64,000 bases of DNA from JAWVFM01 sp963841455 (GTDB lineage: Bacteria; Actinomycetota; Thermoleophilia; Solirubrobacterales; 70-9). Shown in pieces: positions 16,823 through 25,336 of the stretch. The DNA lies in contig CAWJCU010000010.1 in assembly GCA_963841455.1 (NCBI GenBank), positions 4,678-68,677 of the forward strand, in the 5' to 3' direction. Each line of letters begins with the position of its first letter. Positions within the stretch are counted from its first letter, which is position 1. Below the pieces are notes generated by a model, which saw only the letters and a list, made by a program, of their open reading frames with translations, searched no databases and was not told where the DNA came from. A program made the position numbers and the translations under genes.

Positions 16823-17612
16823 ATGCCGAAGGTCACCTACGAGCGCCGCGGCGCCGCGGCCATGCTCACGATCACCCGGCCCGAGCGGCGGAACGCCGTC
16901 GACGACGAGACGGCGAGGCTGCTGGCGGACGGGTTCCGCAGCTTCGAGGCAGACGACGACGCGCGCGCGCTCGTTCTCACGGGTGGCGACCCGCAGGCCT
17001 TCTGCGCCGGCGCAGACCTGAAGGCGCTGGCCGCGACGGATCCGGCGGAGACCAGCCTCGAGGAGTGGCTAGAGGCGCACCGCGACGGGCCGCTCGGGTT
17101 CACCCGCCTGACTCCGTCAAAGCCGACGATCGCCGCGATCTCGGGCTGGTGCCTGGCCGGCGGCTTCGAGCTCGCGCTCTGGTGCGACCTGCGGATCGCC
17201 TCGGAGACCGCGAAGCTCGGGTTCACCGAGCGTCGCTTCGGCGTGCCGCTGATCGACGGCGGGACCCAGAGGCTGCCGCGCGTCGTCGGGATGGGCCGGG
17301 CGCTCGAGCTGATCCTCACCGGCCGCATCGTCGAGGCGTCAGAGGCGCTCTCTTGGGGCCTCGTCAACGAGGTCGTTCCCGCGGAGCAGCCAGCTCGACC
17401 GCGCGCTGGAGATCGCGGAGGGCCTCGCGGGCTTCCCGCAGGCGACGATGCTCTCCGATCGCCGCGCGGCCCTCGAGGGCTCGGGCCTGCCCCTGGCCGA
17501 GGGCCTAGCGGTCGAGGCGCAGCTCGGCACAGCGTCAATCGCCGTCGGCCTAGGCGGCGCGGCGCGGTTCGCGGCCGGCGAGGGGCGCGGCGCGGCCGGC
17601 GCCGGCGTCTAG
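16823..17612 (+). pseudogene. enoyl-CoA hydratase/isomerase family protein, one frameshift
   Basis: Crotonase-fold enzyme acting on acyl-CoA thioesters. Visible are ERRNAVDDET near residue 25, the oxyanion-hole segment FCAGADLKALA (about 58-68), SGWCLAGGFELALWCDLRIA (about 105-125) and LGFTERRFGVPLIDGGTQRL. The frame breaks at about 17392, just after NEVVPAEQ. In the next frame the family's C-terminal helices continue (LDRALEIAEGLAGFPQATML onward) to a TAG at 17612. One base change of length restores a normal 262-residue protein. The substrate is not determinable. A second, intact family member lies at 19691. Confidence 0.75.
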
Positions 17613-17618
17613 CCCGGG

Positions 17619-18518
17619 CTAGAGCGCGACGGCCCAGGTCGGGTAGGCGTCGTCGCCGTGCCCATGGGTGAGGCGCGTCACGTGCGTGCCGTTGGCGCGC
17701 ATCGTGAAGATGTCGAGCCCGCCGCCCGCCGAGGCCTCGTAAGCGATAAAGCGCCCGTCCGGCGAGTACACGGGGCCGAAGTCGCCGACGTTGTCATGGG
17801 TGAGGCGCTGGAGATGCCCGTCCGAGAGCCGGAGGCGGCAGATCTCCGTCGTCCTGCCGAAGTTCCGGGCGTACGCGATCCAGCGACCGTCCGGCGAGTA
17901 TGCCGGGGCGTAGTCGCGAACGTTGTCGTTCGAGACATCGACCTCGTGGTCGCTTCCGTCCGTGGTCACGGTGTAGATCTCCGAGCGGTTGCCGTGGCCG
18001 CGAAGGAACGCGATGTGGCGGTCGTCGGGCGAGTACGCGGGCGCCGAGTCGTCACCGGGGTTATTCGTGAGGCGCCGCTGGTCGGTCCCGTCGTCGGCCA
18101 TCGTGAAGAGGTCACGGTTCGGCTCGTCGCCGCGCTCAAAGGCGATCCGCGAACCATCCGACGAGTAGGAGGGGTCGTCGTCGTAGGCCGGGTTGTTCGT
18201 GAGGTCGGTGGCCGGACCGCCCACCCTGCTCATCGAGTAGATCTCGTAGTCGCCCCCAACGTCGGAGACGAAGGCGATCGCCCCGCCGCCGGGCGAGTAG
18301 GCCGGCGCGTAGTCGTTGGCCCTGTTGTGAGTGAGGCGCGCCTGATTCGTCCCGTCGGGCCGCATCGAGAAGATCTCATTGTCGCCGTCGCGATTGCTCG
18401 AGAAGGCGATGGGACCGTTGCGGATCGTCACGCCTCCGCGCGCCGATGCCGCGGCCGTCACGGCGAGCGCGATGACCGCCGAGGCGAAGACAACCGCGAT
18501 GACCGGCCGTCGTCTCAC
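17619..18518 (-). CDS. exported WD40/TolB-like beta-propeller protein
   Basis: A 299-residue protein with an N-terminal signal-like helix (VIAVVFASAVIALAVTAAA). Six PD40 repeats follow, each with the pattern 'YSPDGRxIAF' and 'EI(F/Y)xMxxDG', as in the C-terminal propeller of TolB. It probably acts in the envelope, binding a partner rather than catalysing. Its GTG start overlaps the stop of the upstream HD-domain gene by four bases, so the two are co-translated. No partner or pathway is evident from the context. Confidence 0.8.
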   Translation of the reverse strand: MRRRPVIAVVFASAVIALAVTAAASARGGVTIRNGPIAFSSNRDGDNEIFSMRPDGTNQARLTHNRANDYAPAYSPGGGAIAFVSDVGGDYEIYSMSRVGGPATDLTNNPAYDDDPSYSSDGSRIAFERGDEPNRDLFTMADDGTDQRRLTNNPGDDSAPAYSPDDRHIAFLRGHGNRSEIYTVTTDGSDHEVDVSNDNVRDYAPAYSPDGRWIAYARNFGRTTEICRLRLSDGHLQRLTHDNVGDFGPVYSPDGRFIAYEASAGGGLDIFTMRANGTHVTRLTHGHGDDAYPTWAVAL

Positions 18519-19390
18519 ACCCGGAACTCTCCCAGAAGGCGCTTTTCGGATTCGCCCTCGACCGTGGCCACGACCTCGACCTGGCCCTCGAGGGGCGTGT
18601 CGCGGAGCTTGGTCGCGAGGAGGTCGTCGACCTGGAAGACGCCTGCCGAGTTGTTCATCTTGATCTCCACGCGGACCGCGCGGTCCGTCCCGCCCTGGAT
18701 CGAAATCTCGTCGATCGCCGCCGCCGAGAGCGCGTGGATGCCGACCTGGCCGGAGGAGACCGGAAGGCGCGAGCGGCCGTGGGCCATGTCGAGCGCATCG
18801 GCGACGCGCACGACGCCCGCCTCGACCGTGTACGGCTCGCCGCGGCGGCGATGGCCGATGATCGCGTGCAGCGACTCGGCGATGACCACGGTCCGCGCCG
18901 GCTCGTCATAGATCCCGTCGAGGAGCTCCCTGAGCTTGCGCTCGGCGAGAAACAGGCTGAAGGCCTCGTGATCCGCGCGGTGGATCGACATTCCCACGTC
19001 GTGGAACAGCGCGCCGGCGGCGACCACCACCTCGGCGTCGCGCTCGGTCATGCCGTGGTCGGACACCATCGCCGGCTCGATGCCGCCCCTGACCAGCAGG
19101 CGCAGGAGCCGAAGCGCGATGTTGACGACGATCTGGATGTGGACCCAGGAGTGGTCCGACATCCCCAATCGCTCGGAATTGACCTGGGCCATGTGCCACC
19201 AGGCGCGCAACTCCGCGTCCGCGCTCGCCCGCTCGAGCAGCTTCTCGAGGCGCCGGTTGCCGCGGGTGGGAGCCTTCACGTGGGCGCGCTCGATCGCGGC
19301 CGCCGGCTCGAGGCCTCGCTCCCCGGGCCCGGTCGCGGCCTCCTCCGCCTCCGGCGCGGGCTCGACCTCGGGATCTGCATCGGGTGGCAC
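18515..19390 (-). CDS. HD-domain metal-dependent phosphohydrolase
   Basis: About 290 residues with an HD domain: HSWVHIQIVVNIALRLLRLL supplies the first His, GALFHDVGMSIHR the HD pair, and VIAESLHAIIGHRRR and VRVADALDM the later His and Asp ligands. The C-terminal 80 residues (AIDEISIQGGTDRAVRVEI onward) look like a small alpha/beta domain. Acidic, low-complexity residues fill the first 50 positions. The start is uncertain: GTG at 19390 keeps it clear of the divergent small gene, while an ATG at 19495 would overlap that gene. The substrate is unknown, with nucleotides most likely. It is translationally coupled to the propeller gene. Confidence 0.75.
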   Translation of the reverse strand: MPPDADPEVEPAPEAEEAATGPGERGLEPAAAIERAHVKAPTRGNRRLEKLLERASADAELRAWWHMAQVNSERLGMSDHSWVHIQIVVNIALRLLRLLVRGGIEPAMVSDHGMTERDAEVVVAAGALFHDVGMSIHRADHEAFSLFLAERKLRELLDGIYDEPARTVVIAESLHAIIGHRRRGEPYTVEAGVVRVADALDMAHGRSRLPVSSGQVGIHALSAAAIDEISIQGGTDRAVRVEIKMNNSAGVFQVDDLLATKLRDTPLEGQVEVVATVEGESEKRLLGEFRV

Positions 19391-19477
19391 GCCCGCAGTC
19401 TCGCACGCGCCCCGCTCGGGATTCCGACCTCCGCAGCCTTTAGCTTCGGTACTCGCGTGCCGATACGGAGGACGCCG

Positions 19478-19651
19478 ATGAAGAGCTGCCCTCAAACCGG
19501 ACTTGCCGTTCCCGAATGCTCCTGTCAGCGGTGCATCGAGGAGCAGCTGCGCCAGTTCCAGCCCGACCTCCTCCGGGCCGCGCGCTCGGATCGGGCTCGC
19601 GGCTCAAGCGGCCGCCGGGCTCGGTCGGGCGACGGTCGCCTCGCTGCCTAG
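19478..19651 (+). CDS. small Cys-rich protein
   Basis: A 57-residue protein with a clear GGAGG ribosome site eight bases before its ATG. The first 20 residues hold four cysteines (MKSCPQTGLAVPECSCQRCI), arranged as if to bind a metal. The second half is basic and low-complexity. It diverges from the HD gene and ends 39 bp before an enoyl-CoA hydratase gene. No family recognised. The good ribosome site and the cysteine spacing are the reasons for calling it. Confidence 0.45.
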   Translation: MKSCPQTGLAVPECSCQRCIEEQLRQFQPDLLRAARSDRARGSSGRRARSGDGRLAA

Positions 19652-19690
19652 CGCGACCGCTCGGCGCCCAGCGCACTAACTTTCCGGGCG

Positions 19691-20422
19691 GTGAGTGGGG
19701 TTCTTTCGATGGAGCGTCGTGGCGCGGTGGCGCTCGTGACCCTGAACCGCCCCGAGAAGCGCAACGCGCTCTCGATCGAGCTCCGCCAGGAGCTGGGGCA
19801 GGCGTTCGGGGAGCTCGCCGGCGACGAGGATGTCGCGGCCGTTGTCCTGACCGGCGCCGGAAGCGCATTTTGCTCCGGGATGGACACGACTCAGTTCGGG
19901 GGCAACCGCGAGCACCGGCGGCGCCTTGTGGAGACGAGCACGCTCGCCTTCGACGCGGTCGGGCAGTGCGAGCGGCCGATCGTTGCCGCTGTGAACGGGC
20001 CCGCGGTCGCGGGAGGGTTCGCCCTCGCATTGCTCTGCGACCTCCGCATCGCGGCTCGGTCGGCGAGCTTCGGCTATCCCGAGCTCCCGCGAGGCATACC
20101 GCCGAGCTACGCGGCGGCGCGCGCAGTGCTGCCCGCGACCGTGGCTCAGGAGCTCTGCCTCACGGGCAGGATCGTCTCTGCAGGCGAGGCGCAGAAGCTC
20201 GGGATCGTCCGCGAGGTCGTGGGCCCCGAAGGCGACGTCGTCGGGCGGGCGCTCGAGCTCGCCGAGCGGATCACGGAGTTTCCGCGGCAGGCCGTGCTCG
20301 AAACGAAGCGGCGCACGCTCCTGGAGCGCAAGCACCTCTGGGGGTTCCTCTTCGAGGATGAGAAGGAGACCTTCCGAAAGGCAGTGCTCGGGCCGGAGGG
20401 CGAGCCCGCCGGAGCTCGCTGA
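19691..20422 (+). CDS. enoyl-CoA hydratase/isomerase family protein
   Basis: A 243-residue intact crotonase-fold protein. It shows NRPEKRNALSIEL near residue 18, the oxyanion-hole segment AFCSGMDTTQFG, VNGPAVAGGFALALLCDLRIA, SFGYPELPRGIPPSY and the C-terminal helix ETKRRTLLERKHLWGFLFED. The usual catalytic Glu positions are not obvious in the RGIPPSY loop, so it may be an isomerase or hydrolase-type member. GTG start at 19691. It is about 3 kb from the frameshifted family member at 16823, with different sequence. Confidence 0.85.
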   Translation: MSGVLSMERRGAVALVTLNRPEKRNALSIELRQELGQAFGELAGDEDVAAVVLTGAGSAFCSGMDTTQFGGNREHRRRLVETSTLAFDAVGQCERPIVAAVNGPAVAGGFALALLCDLRIAARSASFGYPELPRGIPPSYAAARAVLPATVAQELCLTGRIVSAGEAQKLGIVREVVGPEGDVVGRALELAERITEFPRQAVLETKRRTLLERKHLWGFLFEDEKETFRKAVLGPEGEPAGAR

Positions 20423-20438
20423 AGCCGGCCGGCGCGCG

Positions 20439-21140
20439 TCAGGCGCCGGAGACCGCTCGCAGGATGACCGGCCACACGTAGACCTCCCAGGTCGCCGCGG
20501 CCACGAGGATCGGGATCGCTATCGCCACGGTCGCGAAGGTCGCGGCGAGGAGGTCACCCCATTCGTCGCGCCGACTCGCGATGGTCCAGGCCGCGAGCGG
20601 CAGGAAGAGGGCGACGAGCTCCGGCAGCGCGTGCGGGAGGATCGTCAGCATCAGGGTCCCGGTCGAGATATGGAGCTGGCCGGCGAGCGTCGCGCCGCCC
20701 GAGCCGTTGATGTAGGCCTGCGTGACGAGCGAGAAGCACGTCACGGCCGCAACCCACCCCATCGCGATCGGGCGCGCGAGCTCGTGAATGCGACGGCTCA
20801 GCCCGCGTCGCTTCGCGGCGCTCAACGGAAGCGAGCTGCCGGCGATAAAGCCGGCGACGCAGGCCATCGCGTGCAGAGCGAGCACCAGGGAGTTGCGAAA
20901 CAGCACGTAGGCGACGTCAACCGGCTCAGCGGGTTGCGTCAGCCCCGGAAGCGAGAGCGGAGTCGGGTCCGCGAGGACGCTCGACGAGACCGCCCAAACC
21001 GCGCCGAGCACGACCACGGCGACCGCGAGCGCGCCCGCAAACCATCGGGACAGGACCGGCCATGGGTCGTCGTTCCAGCGTGCGAGGGCTCCGCGGGTCT
21101 CGCGGAGCCCTCGCACCAGGACGTAGTCGGTCGTCTGCAC
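20439..21140 (-). CDS. SpoIIM-family (DUF95) integral membrane protein
   Basis: A 233-residue protein with about six hydrophobic helices. The pattern is that of the stage II sporulation protein M superfamily: RNSLVLALHAMACVAGFIAG, GTLMLTILPHALPELVALFL (the family's 'PHG/A-E' helix) and a C-terminal helix before WPVILRAVSGA. Members occur widely in non-sporulating Actinobacteria, often of unknown role. ATG at 21140. It converges with the enoyl-CoA hydratase gene (17 bp gap) and lies downstream of the Rpf-like gene on the same strand. Confidence 0.75.
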   Translation of the reverse strand: MQTTDYVLVRGLRETRGALARWNDDPWPVLSRWFAGALAVAVVVLGAVWAVSSSVLADPTPLSLPGLTQPAEPVDVAYVLFRNSLVLALHAMACVAGFIAGSSLPLSAAKRRGLSRRIHELARPIAMGWVAAVTCFSLVTQAYINGSGGATLAGQLHISTGTLMLTILPHALPELVALFLPLAAWTIASRRDEWGDLLAATFATVAIAIPILVAAATWEVYVWPVILRAVSGA

Positions 21141-21194
21141 GCCTTCTGCATCGGCAGCGGCGCAGGCGCCCGTTAGAGCCCCAGGCGCTCGGTG

Positions 21195-21680
21195 CTACTG
21201 CCCGCAGACGGGCCAGGGGCTCGAGCCGCTTTGCGAGTACAGCATCGCGGCGCGCGTGCTCTGCTCGGCCGGTGAGGCCGCGGCGGGGTCGCCCGTGCCA
21301 CCCACCGACTCCCAGGTGCCCTGATCGAACTGGTAGAGGCCGCGGTACGTGCCCCCGGCCGAGACGGCGGACGGGTCGCCGCCCGACTCACACGCCGCGA
21401 TGGCGTCGAGGGTGGACTGCGAGACGCCGTAGGACTCCGGCGAGGCGTTGGCACCGCCAGCGGAGCTCGTCGCCACCGCGCCCTGATGGGCCCTCGCCTT
21501 GCGCGCCGCTTGCTCGCGGCGCTGCGCCGCGGCGACCATCCGGTTGCGGACCTCAGCCCGGACGCTTGGGTGGGCCTGCCGCTTGGCATGCTCGGGGGCG
21601 CCGGCCGCCTGCGTGGCGCCGACGAGGGCGAGCGTGCCCATCACGGTCACGCCGATCAGCTTCTTCTTGGTTGCGAACAC
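21195..21680 (-). CDS. resuscitation-promoting-factor-like transglycosylase
   Basis: A 161-residue exported cell-wall enzyme. From a GTG at 21680, with GGAGGTGG eight bases upstream, a short signal helix (IGVTVMGTLALVGATQAAG) is followed by a charged Ala/Arg-rich linker. Then comes a C-terminal transglycosylase-like (Rpf) domain of about 75 residues: LDAIAACESGGDPSAVSAGG with the catalytic Glu, TYRGLYQFDQGTWESVGG and the final WPVCGQ, whose Cys could pair with the one before the Glu. Rpf proteins cleave peptidoglycan and stimulate regrowth of dormant cells. An in-frame ATG at 21731 lacks a ribosome site. A perfect CRP-type palindrome lies upstream. Confidence 0.85.
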   Translation of the reverse strand: MFATKKKLIGVTVMGTLALVGATQAAGAPEHAKRQAHPSVRAEVRNRMVAAAQRREQAARKARAHQGAVATSSAGGANASPESYGVSQSTLDAIAACESGGDPSAVSAGGTYRGLYQFDQGTWESVGGTGDPAAASPAEQSTRAAMLYSQSGSSPWPVCGQ

Positions 21681-21883
21681 GTCTGACCACCTCCGTTCGG
21701 TGCTCGCCCGCGCGCTCGCGCCTGCGCTCATTCGCGGCTGCGTGCGGCAGCCGCGTCGCAGGGCGCGCCTTTGTGGCGCGGGCGTCGACTCCCCGGGCGG
21801 TTGATTTCAAAGGTGCCGATCGGCGACACCTGCCACGGGGCGTGTTCGAGCGCGGGAGGCTGTCAGGCGAACGAGCGTTTGTG

Positions 21884-21899
21884 TGTGACGGTGGTCACA
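21884..21899. promoter_or_regulatory. perfect CRP/GlxR-type palindrome upstream of the Rpf-like gene
   Basis: TGTGACGGTGGTCACA is an exact TGTGA-N6-TCACA site. It lies in a 321-bp gap, 204 bp before the Rpf-like start and 103 bp before the divergent phosphoesterase start. In mycobacteria rpfA is a known CRP (Rv3676) target, and GlxR controls rpf genes in Corynebacterium, so regulation here is plausible. I see no other gene in 21681-22001. The segment also carries several GC-rich inverted repeats. Confidence 0.7.
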
Positions 21900-22001
21900 G
21901 ACGCAAGATTTCGCTCACATCCCCTCTCGCCGACCGTCCGGCGTTGGGGGCTATGGCCGGTGGCGAGGGACGTTCGGCGGCTGGGGCTAGGATCGGGCGC
22001 C

Positions 22002-22613
22002 GTGCGGGTACTCGCCTTCAGCGACCTCCATTGCGACCTCCGGCAGGCCGAGCGGCTCGTCGAGCAGAGCCCCGAGGTCGACGTCGTGGCGGCGATCGGC
22101 GACCTCGCGTCCGTTCACAACGGGCTCACGGAGACGGTCGCGGCGCTGGCGGCCATCGACCGCCCGACCCTGCTCGTGCCGGGAAACAACGAGACCGAGG
22201 ACGCCCTCCGCGACGCCACTGCGGACTGGGCCGAGGCGACGGTGCTGCACGGGAGCAGCGCGGAGATCGATGGCGTCGAGTTCTTCGGCCTGGGCGCCGG
22301 GGTGCCGACGACCCCGTGGGACTGGAGCTTCGACCTCACCGAGGAGGAGGCGGCCGCGCGCCTCGAGGACTGCCCGACCGGTGCGGTGCTGCTCGTGCAC
22401 TCGCCTCCGCTCGGACACTGCGACATCTCGGGCGCGGGCGTTCAGCTCGGCAGCCGGGCGATCCTCGGGGCGATCGAGCGCGCCGTGCCCCCGCTCGTGC
22501 TCTGCGGCCACATCCACGAGAGCTGGGGCTGTGAGTCCCGCGTCGGGTCGAGCACGATCGTCAACCTCGGTCCCTCCGGGCGCGTCTTCGAGCTCGAGGC
22601 GGGCGGCGCCTAG
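22002..22613 (+). CDS. calcineurin-like metallophosphoesterase
   Basis: A 203-residue protein with all metallophosphoesterase motifs: VLAFSDLHCD (metal-binding Asp and His), AIGDLAS (GD), VPGNNET (GNNE in place of GNHE), VLLVHSPPLGHCD and LCGHIHESWG (GHxH). The fold acts on phosphodiesters or phosphomonoesters with two metal ions. Cytoplasmic, with no signal. GTG at 22002 puts the first motif at residue 5. It converges with and overlaps the SDR gene by four bases. Substrate unknown. Confidence 0.85.
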   Translation: MRVLAFSDLHCDLRQAERLVEQSPEVDVVAAIGDLASVHNGLTETVAALAAIDRPTLLVPGNNETEDALRDATADWAEATVLHGSSAEIDGVEFFGLGAGVPTTPWDWSFDLTEEEAAARLEDCPTGAVLLVHSPPLGHCDISGAGVQLGSRAILGAIERAVPPLVLCGHIHESWGCESRVGSSTIVNLGPSGRVFELEAGGA

Positions 22614-23485
22614 AGCGCCGCGTCCACGGCCTCGGTCCGCTCGCTGACCGAGCGCCCGAGCTCTGCGACCCGTTCCTCCATCACCGGGACGACCGCCGCC
22701 GCCCGACGGCGCATCACGCGGGCCGCCACAGGGCCGCCGATCGCGCTTCGCAGCCACTGCACGACCATCGCGCTGCGGGGAACACAGATGCGGCCGGCGC
22801 GGCGGTCGATGGCGTCGGCGAGCTGTCGCGCGCACTCGTCGACGGGGACGGTGCCGCCGAGGAAGCCCGGCGCGCTGCCTCGCATCTCCGCGAGGTCCCC
22901 GAGGTCGGCGTCGGTCTCGCGCACCATGTCGGTGTCGATCCACGACGGGTGGGCGGTGCACACCCCAACACCCTGGAACCCGACCTCCGCTCGCAGCGAA
23001 TTGGCGAACGCCTCCACTCCCGCCTTGCTTGCGCAATAGGCGGACATTCCCGGCAGGTGGGCGAAGGAGGCCAGCGAGGCGGTGATGAGGATGAAGCCAC
23101 GCCGCTCGCGGATTGCGGGCAGCGCAGCTCGGACGGTCCGGAACTGGCCGACGAGGTTGATCTCGATCGTCCTCGCGAAGGCGTCGGGGTCGATCGTGGC
23201 CACGGTCCCGAAGCTCGCGATCCCCGCGTTGGCGACCAGGATGTCGATGCCGCCGAGCGCCTCCACGGTCCCGGTGACGGCAGCGTCGAGCGAATCCGGG
23301 TCGGTGATGTCGGCCTCGAACCAGACGTGGTCGGAGCCGAGGTCGGTGGCGACGGCCTCGAGGCGCTCCGGCTCGAGGCCCACCAGTGACACGCGGGCGC
23401 CGCGGGCCGCGAGCTCGCGGGCGACGGCTTCGCCGATGCCCCTCGCGGCACCGGTCACGAGAGCTGTCTTGCCGGCAACGGTCAT
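22610..23485 (-). CDS. short-chain dehydrogenase/reductase
   Basis: A 291-residue classical SDR. The cofactor loop is TGAARGIGEAVA (residues 11-22), the acidic segment is WFEADITDPD, NAG appears in LVANAGIASFG, and the catalytic Ser and Tyr-x-x-x-Lys are in LITASLASFAHLPGMSAYCASKAG. A 40-residue C-terminal extension (VVQWLRSAIGGPVAARVMRR onward) resembles the membrane-associated or lipid-acting SDRs. It is followed on the same strand by the gap to uncoupled genes and preceded by ppk2 (13 bp). Substrate unknown. Confidence 0.88.
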   Translation of the reverse strand: MTVAGKTALVTGAARGIGEAVARELAARGARVSLVGLEPERLEAVATDLGSDHVWFEADITDPDSLDAAVTGTVEALGGIDILVANAGIASFGTVATIDPDAFARTIEINLVGQFRTVRAALPAIRERRGFILITASLASFAHLPGMSAYCASKAGVEAFANSLRAEVGFQGVGVCTAHPSWIDTDMVRETDADLGDLAEMRGSAPGFLGGTVPVDECARQLADAIDRRAGRICVPRSAMVVQWLRSAIGGPVAARVMRRRAAAVVPVMEERVAELGRSVSERTEAVDAAL

Positions 23486-23498
23486 CGAGGGCTCCTTC

Positions 23499-24311
23499 CT
23501 ACGGATAGGGCGTCGGGATCCAGTTGAGCCGCTCCTTTGCGGGGCGCTTGTAGCCGGGGTCGGGCTGTCGGGGCGGCATCTCGATCGTCGGGTGCTCGAC
23601 GCCCGTGTAGGGCACGAGCGACAGGAGGTGGGCGATGCAGTTGAGGCGGGCGTGACGCTTCACGTCGGAGTCGACCTCCCACCACGGCGCGTCGGGCGTG
23701 GACGTGTGCTCGATCATGATGTCCTTCGCCTTCGAGTACTCGACCCAGCGCCGGCGCGACTCCATGTCCATCTCGGAGAGCTTCCAGCGGCGCAGCGGGT
23801 CGTCGATGCGGCGCTTGAACCTTCGCTCCTGCTCCTCGTCGGAGACCGAGAACCAGTACTTGACGATCTGGATTCCAGAGCGGATCAGCATGCGCTCGAG
23901 CTCAGGGGCCGTGCGGAGGAAATCCCAGTATTCCTCGTCGTTGCAGAAACCCATCACATGCTCGACGCCCGCGCGGTTGTACCAGGAGCGGTCGAGAATG
24001 ACGACCTCGCCCGCCGCCGGCAGGTGGGCGACGTAGCGTTGGAAGTACCACTCGGTTCGTTCGCGCTCGGTCGGGGCGGGCAGCGCGACCACACGGGCGT
24101 GCCTGGGGTTCATGTACTCGACCATCCGCTTGATCGTCCCGCCCTTGCCCGCCGCGTCGCGACCCTCGACGATGACCAAGAGTCGGTGGCCGGTCTGGAT
24201 GATCCAGTCCTGCATCCTCGCCAGCTCGACGTGGAGCTTGGCGAGCTCGCGGTCGAAAGCCTTGCGCTTTATCTTCGCCGGCTTCGTGGCCGCGGCGCCG
24301 TCCTTCGCCAT
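23499..24311 (-). CDS. ppk2: polyphosphate kinase 2 (PPK2)
   Basis: A 270-residue PPK2-family kinase that transfers phosphate between polyphosphate and nucleotides. Walker A is EGRDAAGKGGTIKRM (about residue 49), followed by the lid segment TERERTEWYFQRYVAHLPA, Walker B DRSWYNRAGVEHVMGF and IVKYWFSVSDEEQERRFKRR. The domain content fits class I PPK2 of one catalytic domain. ATG at 24311. It is flanked by an SDR and an NAD-dependent epimerase on the same strand with short gaps. Together with ppx and the two Pst systems it makes this region rich in phosphate-reserve metabolism. Confidence 0.93.
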   Translation of the reverse strand: MAKDGAAATKPAKIKRKAFDRELAKLHVELARMQDWIIQTGHRLLVIVEGRDAAGKGGTIKRMVEYMNPRHARVVALPAPTERERTEWYFQRYVAHLPAAGEVVILDRSWYNRAGVEHVMGFCNDEEYWDFLRTAPELERMLIRSGIQIVKYWFSVSDEEQERRFKRRIDDPLRRWKLSEMDMESRRRWVEYSKAKDIMIEHTSTPDAPWWEVDSDVKRHARLNCIAHLLSLVPYTGVEHPTIEMPPRQPDPGYKRPAKERLNWIPTPYP

Positions 24312-24320
24312 GCGCCTACC

Positions 24321-25301
24321 CTAATCACCTGCGGCGGCTCTGCCGCCTTGCAGCTCGGCCAGGCCGTCGGCGCGGGGCTTGACGGGCGCGTAGCCAAGCT
24401 CGCGCTTGGCCTTCGAGATGTCGATCGTGCACTCCTGGGCGGAGACCCACACGGCGAAGCGAGAGAGCGGTGGCCCTCCGCGAAGCGGCAACAGGCGCCA
24501 GGCGGTCTCGCTGACCGCGGCGATCGTCTCGGCGAGCGGGGTGGGCACGTTCCGCGTGGGCGGCTCGAGGCCCTGGGTGCGGATGAGCTCGGACAGGAAG
24601 TCACGGAAGACGACGCGCTCGTCGTCGGTGATGAAGTAGACCTCGCCGTCGCCGCCGCGCTCGGCGCCCAGGCGCAGGCCGTGGACGACGTTGTCGACGT
24701 GCGCGGTGTCGGTCGACTGGCGACCACCACCGATCCAGGCGAAGCGGCCGGCGCGCACCATCGAGGCGATCTCGGGAAGAAGCGTCGTGTCGCCCGCGCC
24801 CCACACGAACCGGGGTCGCACGATCACGCGCTCGATGCCCGACTCGGCCAGCACGGCCTCCTCGGCGAGGGCCTTGCTCCGGGAGTAGGGCGCCTTCGAA
24901 TCGGTCCGCCTCGGGGTCGTCTCGTCGACCTCGACGAGAGGGTCGCCCGCGATGAGGACCGCCTCGGTCGAGACGTGCACGACGCGACGAACGCCGGCGG
25001 CGGCGCACCCGCGCACCACGTTGCGCGTGCCGTCGACGTTCACCCGCTCGAACTCCTCCCAGGGGCCGTAGTCCTCGACCTTGGCGGCGGAGTGGAACGC
25101 GACCTCGCAGCCGGCAGCCCCGGCCTCGATCGAGGCGCGGTCGCTCACGTCGCCGCGAACGGGCTCGGCGCCGAGGGCGGCGACCGCCTCGGCGGCGGCG
25201 TCGGAGCGGGCGAGCGCCCGGACCTCGTCGCCCGCGACCCGGAGGCTCTGAATCAGACGGCCACCGACGAACCCCGAGCCGCCGGTCACGAATGTCCTCA
25301 A
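24321..25301 (-). CDS. NAD-dependent epimerase/3-beta-hydroxysteroid dehydrogenase-like protein
   Basis: A 326-residue extended SDR. The N-terminal Rossmann motif is VTGGSGFVGGRLI, the HSAAKVEDYGPW segment is typical of the 3-beta-HSD/isomerase branch, and the catalytic Tyr-x-x-x-Lys lies in APYSRSKALAEE. The later VRPRFVWGAGD and a C-terminal substrate region end the protein. It may act on sugar nucleotides or sterol/terpenoid alcohols. The context does not decide. Its ATG at 25301 is 35 bp from the divergent membrane gene, so the promoters must overlap. Confidence 0.85.
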   Translation of the reverse strand: MRTFVTGGSGFVGGRLIQSLRVAGDEVRALARSDAAAEAVAALGAEPVRGDVSDRASIEAGAAGCEVAFHSAAKVEDYGPWEEFERVNVDGTRNVVRGCAAAGVRRVVHVSTEAVLIAGDPLVEVDETTPRRTDSKAPYSRSKALAEEAVLAESGIERVIVRPRFVWGAGDTTLLPEIASMVRAGRFAWIGGGRQSTDTAHVDNVVHGLRLGAERGGDGEVYFITDDERVVFRDFLSELIRTQGLEPPTRNVPTPLAETIAAVSETAWRLLPLRGGPPLSRFAVWVSAQECTIDISKAKRELGYAPVKPRADGLAELQGGRAAAGD

Positions 25302-25336
25302 GGTCGGCCCTCCATATGCCGAGGCTAACTCATGGA

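Noticed and set aside
21700..21880. Possible c-di-AMP (ydaO-type) riboswitch upstream of the Rpf-like gene
   Set aside because: Such riboswitches precede rpf genes in Actinobacteria and a CCGGGGAGTC-like stretch is present, but the conserved GUCAGCUAAC core is missing.
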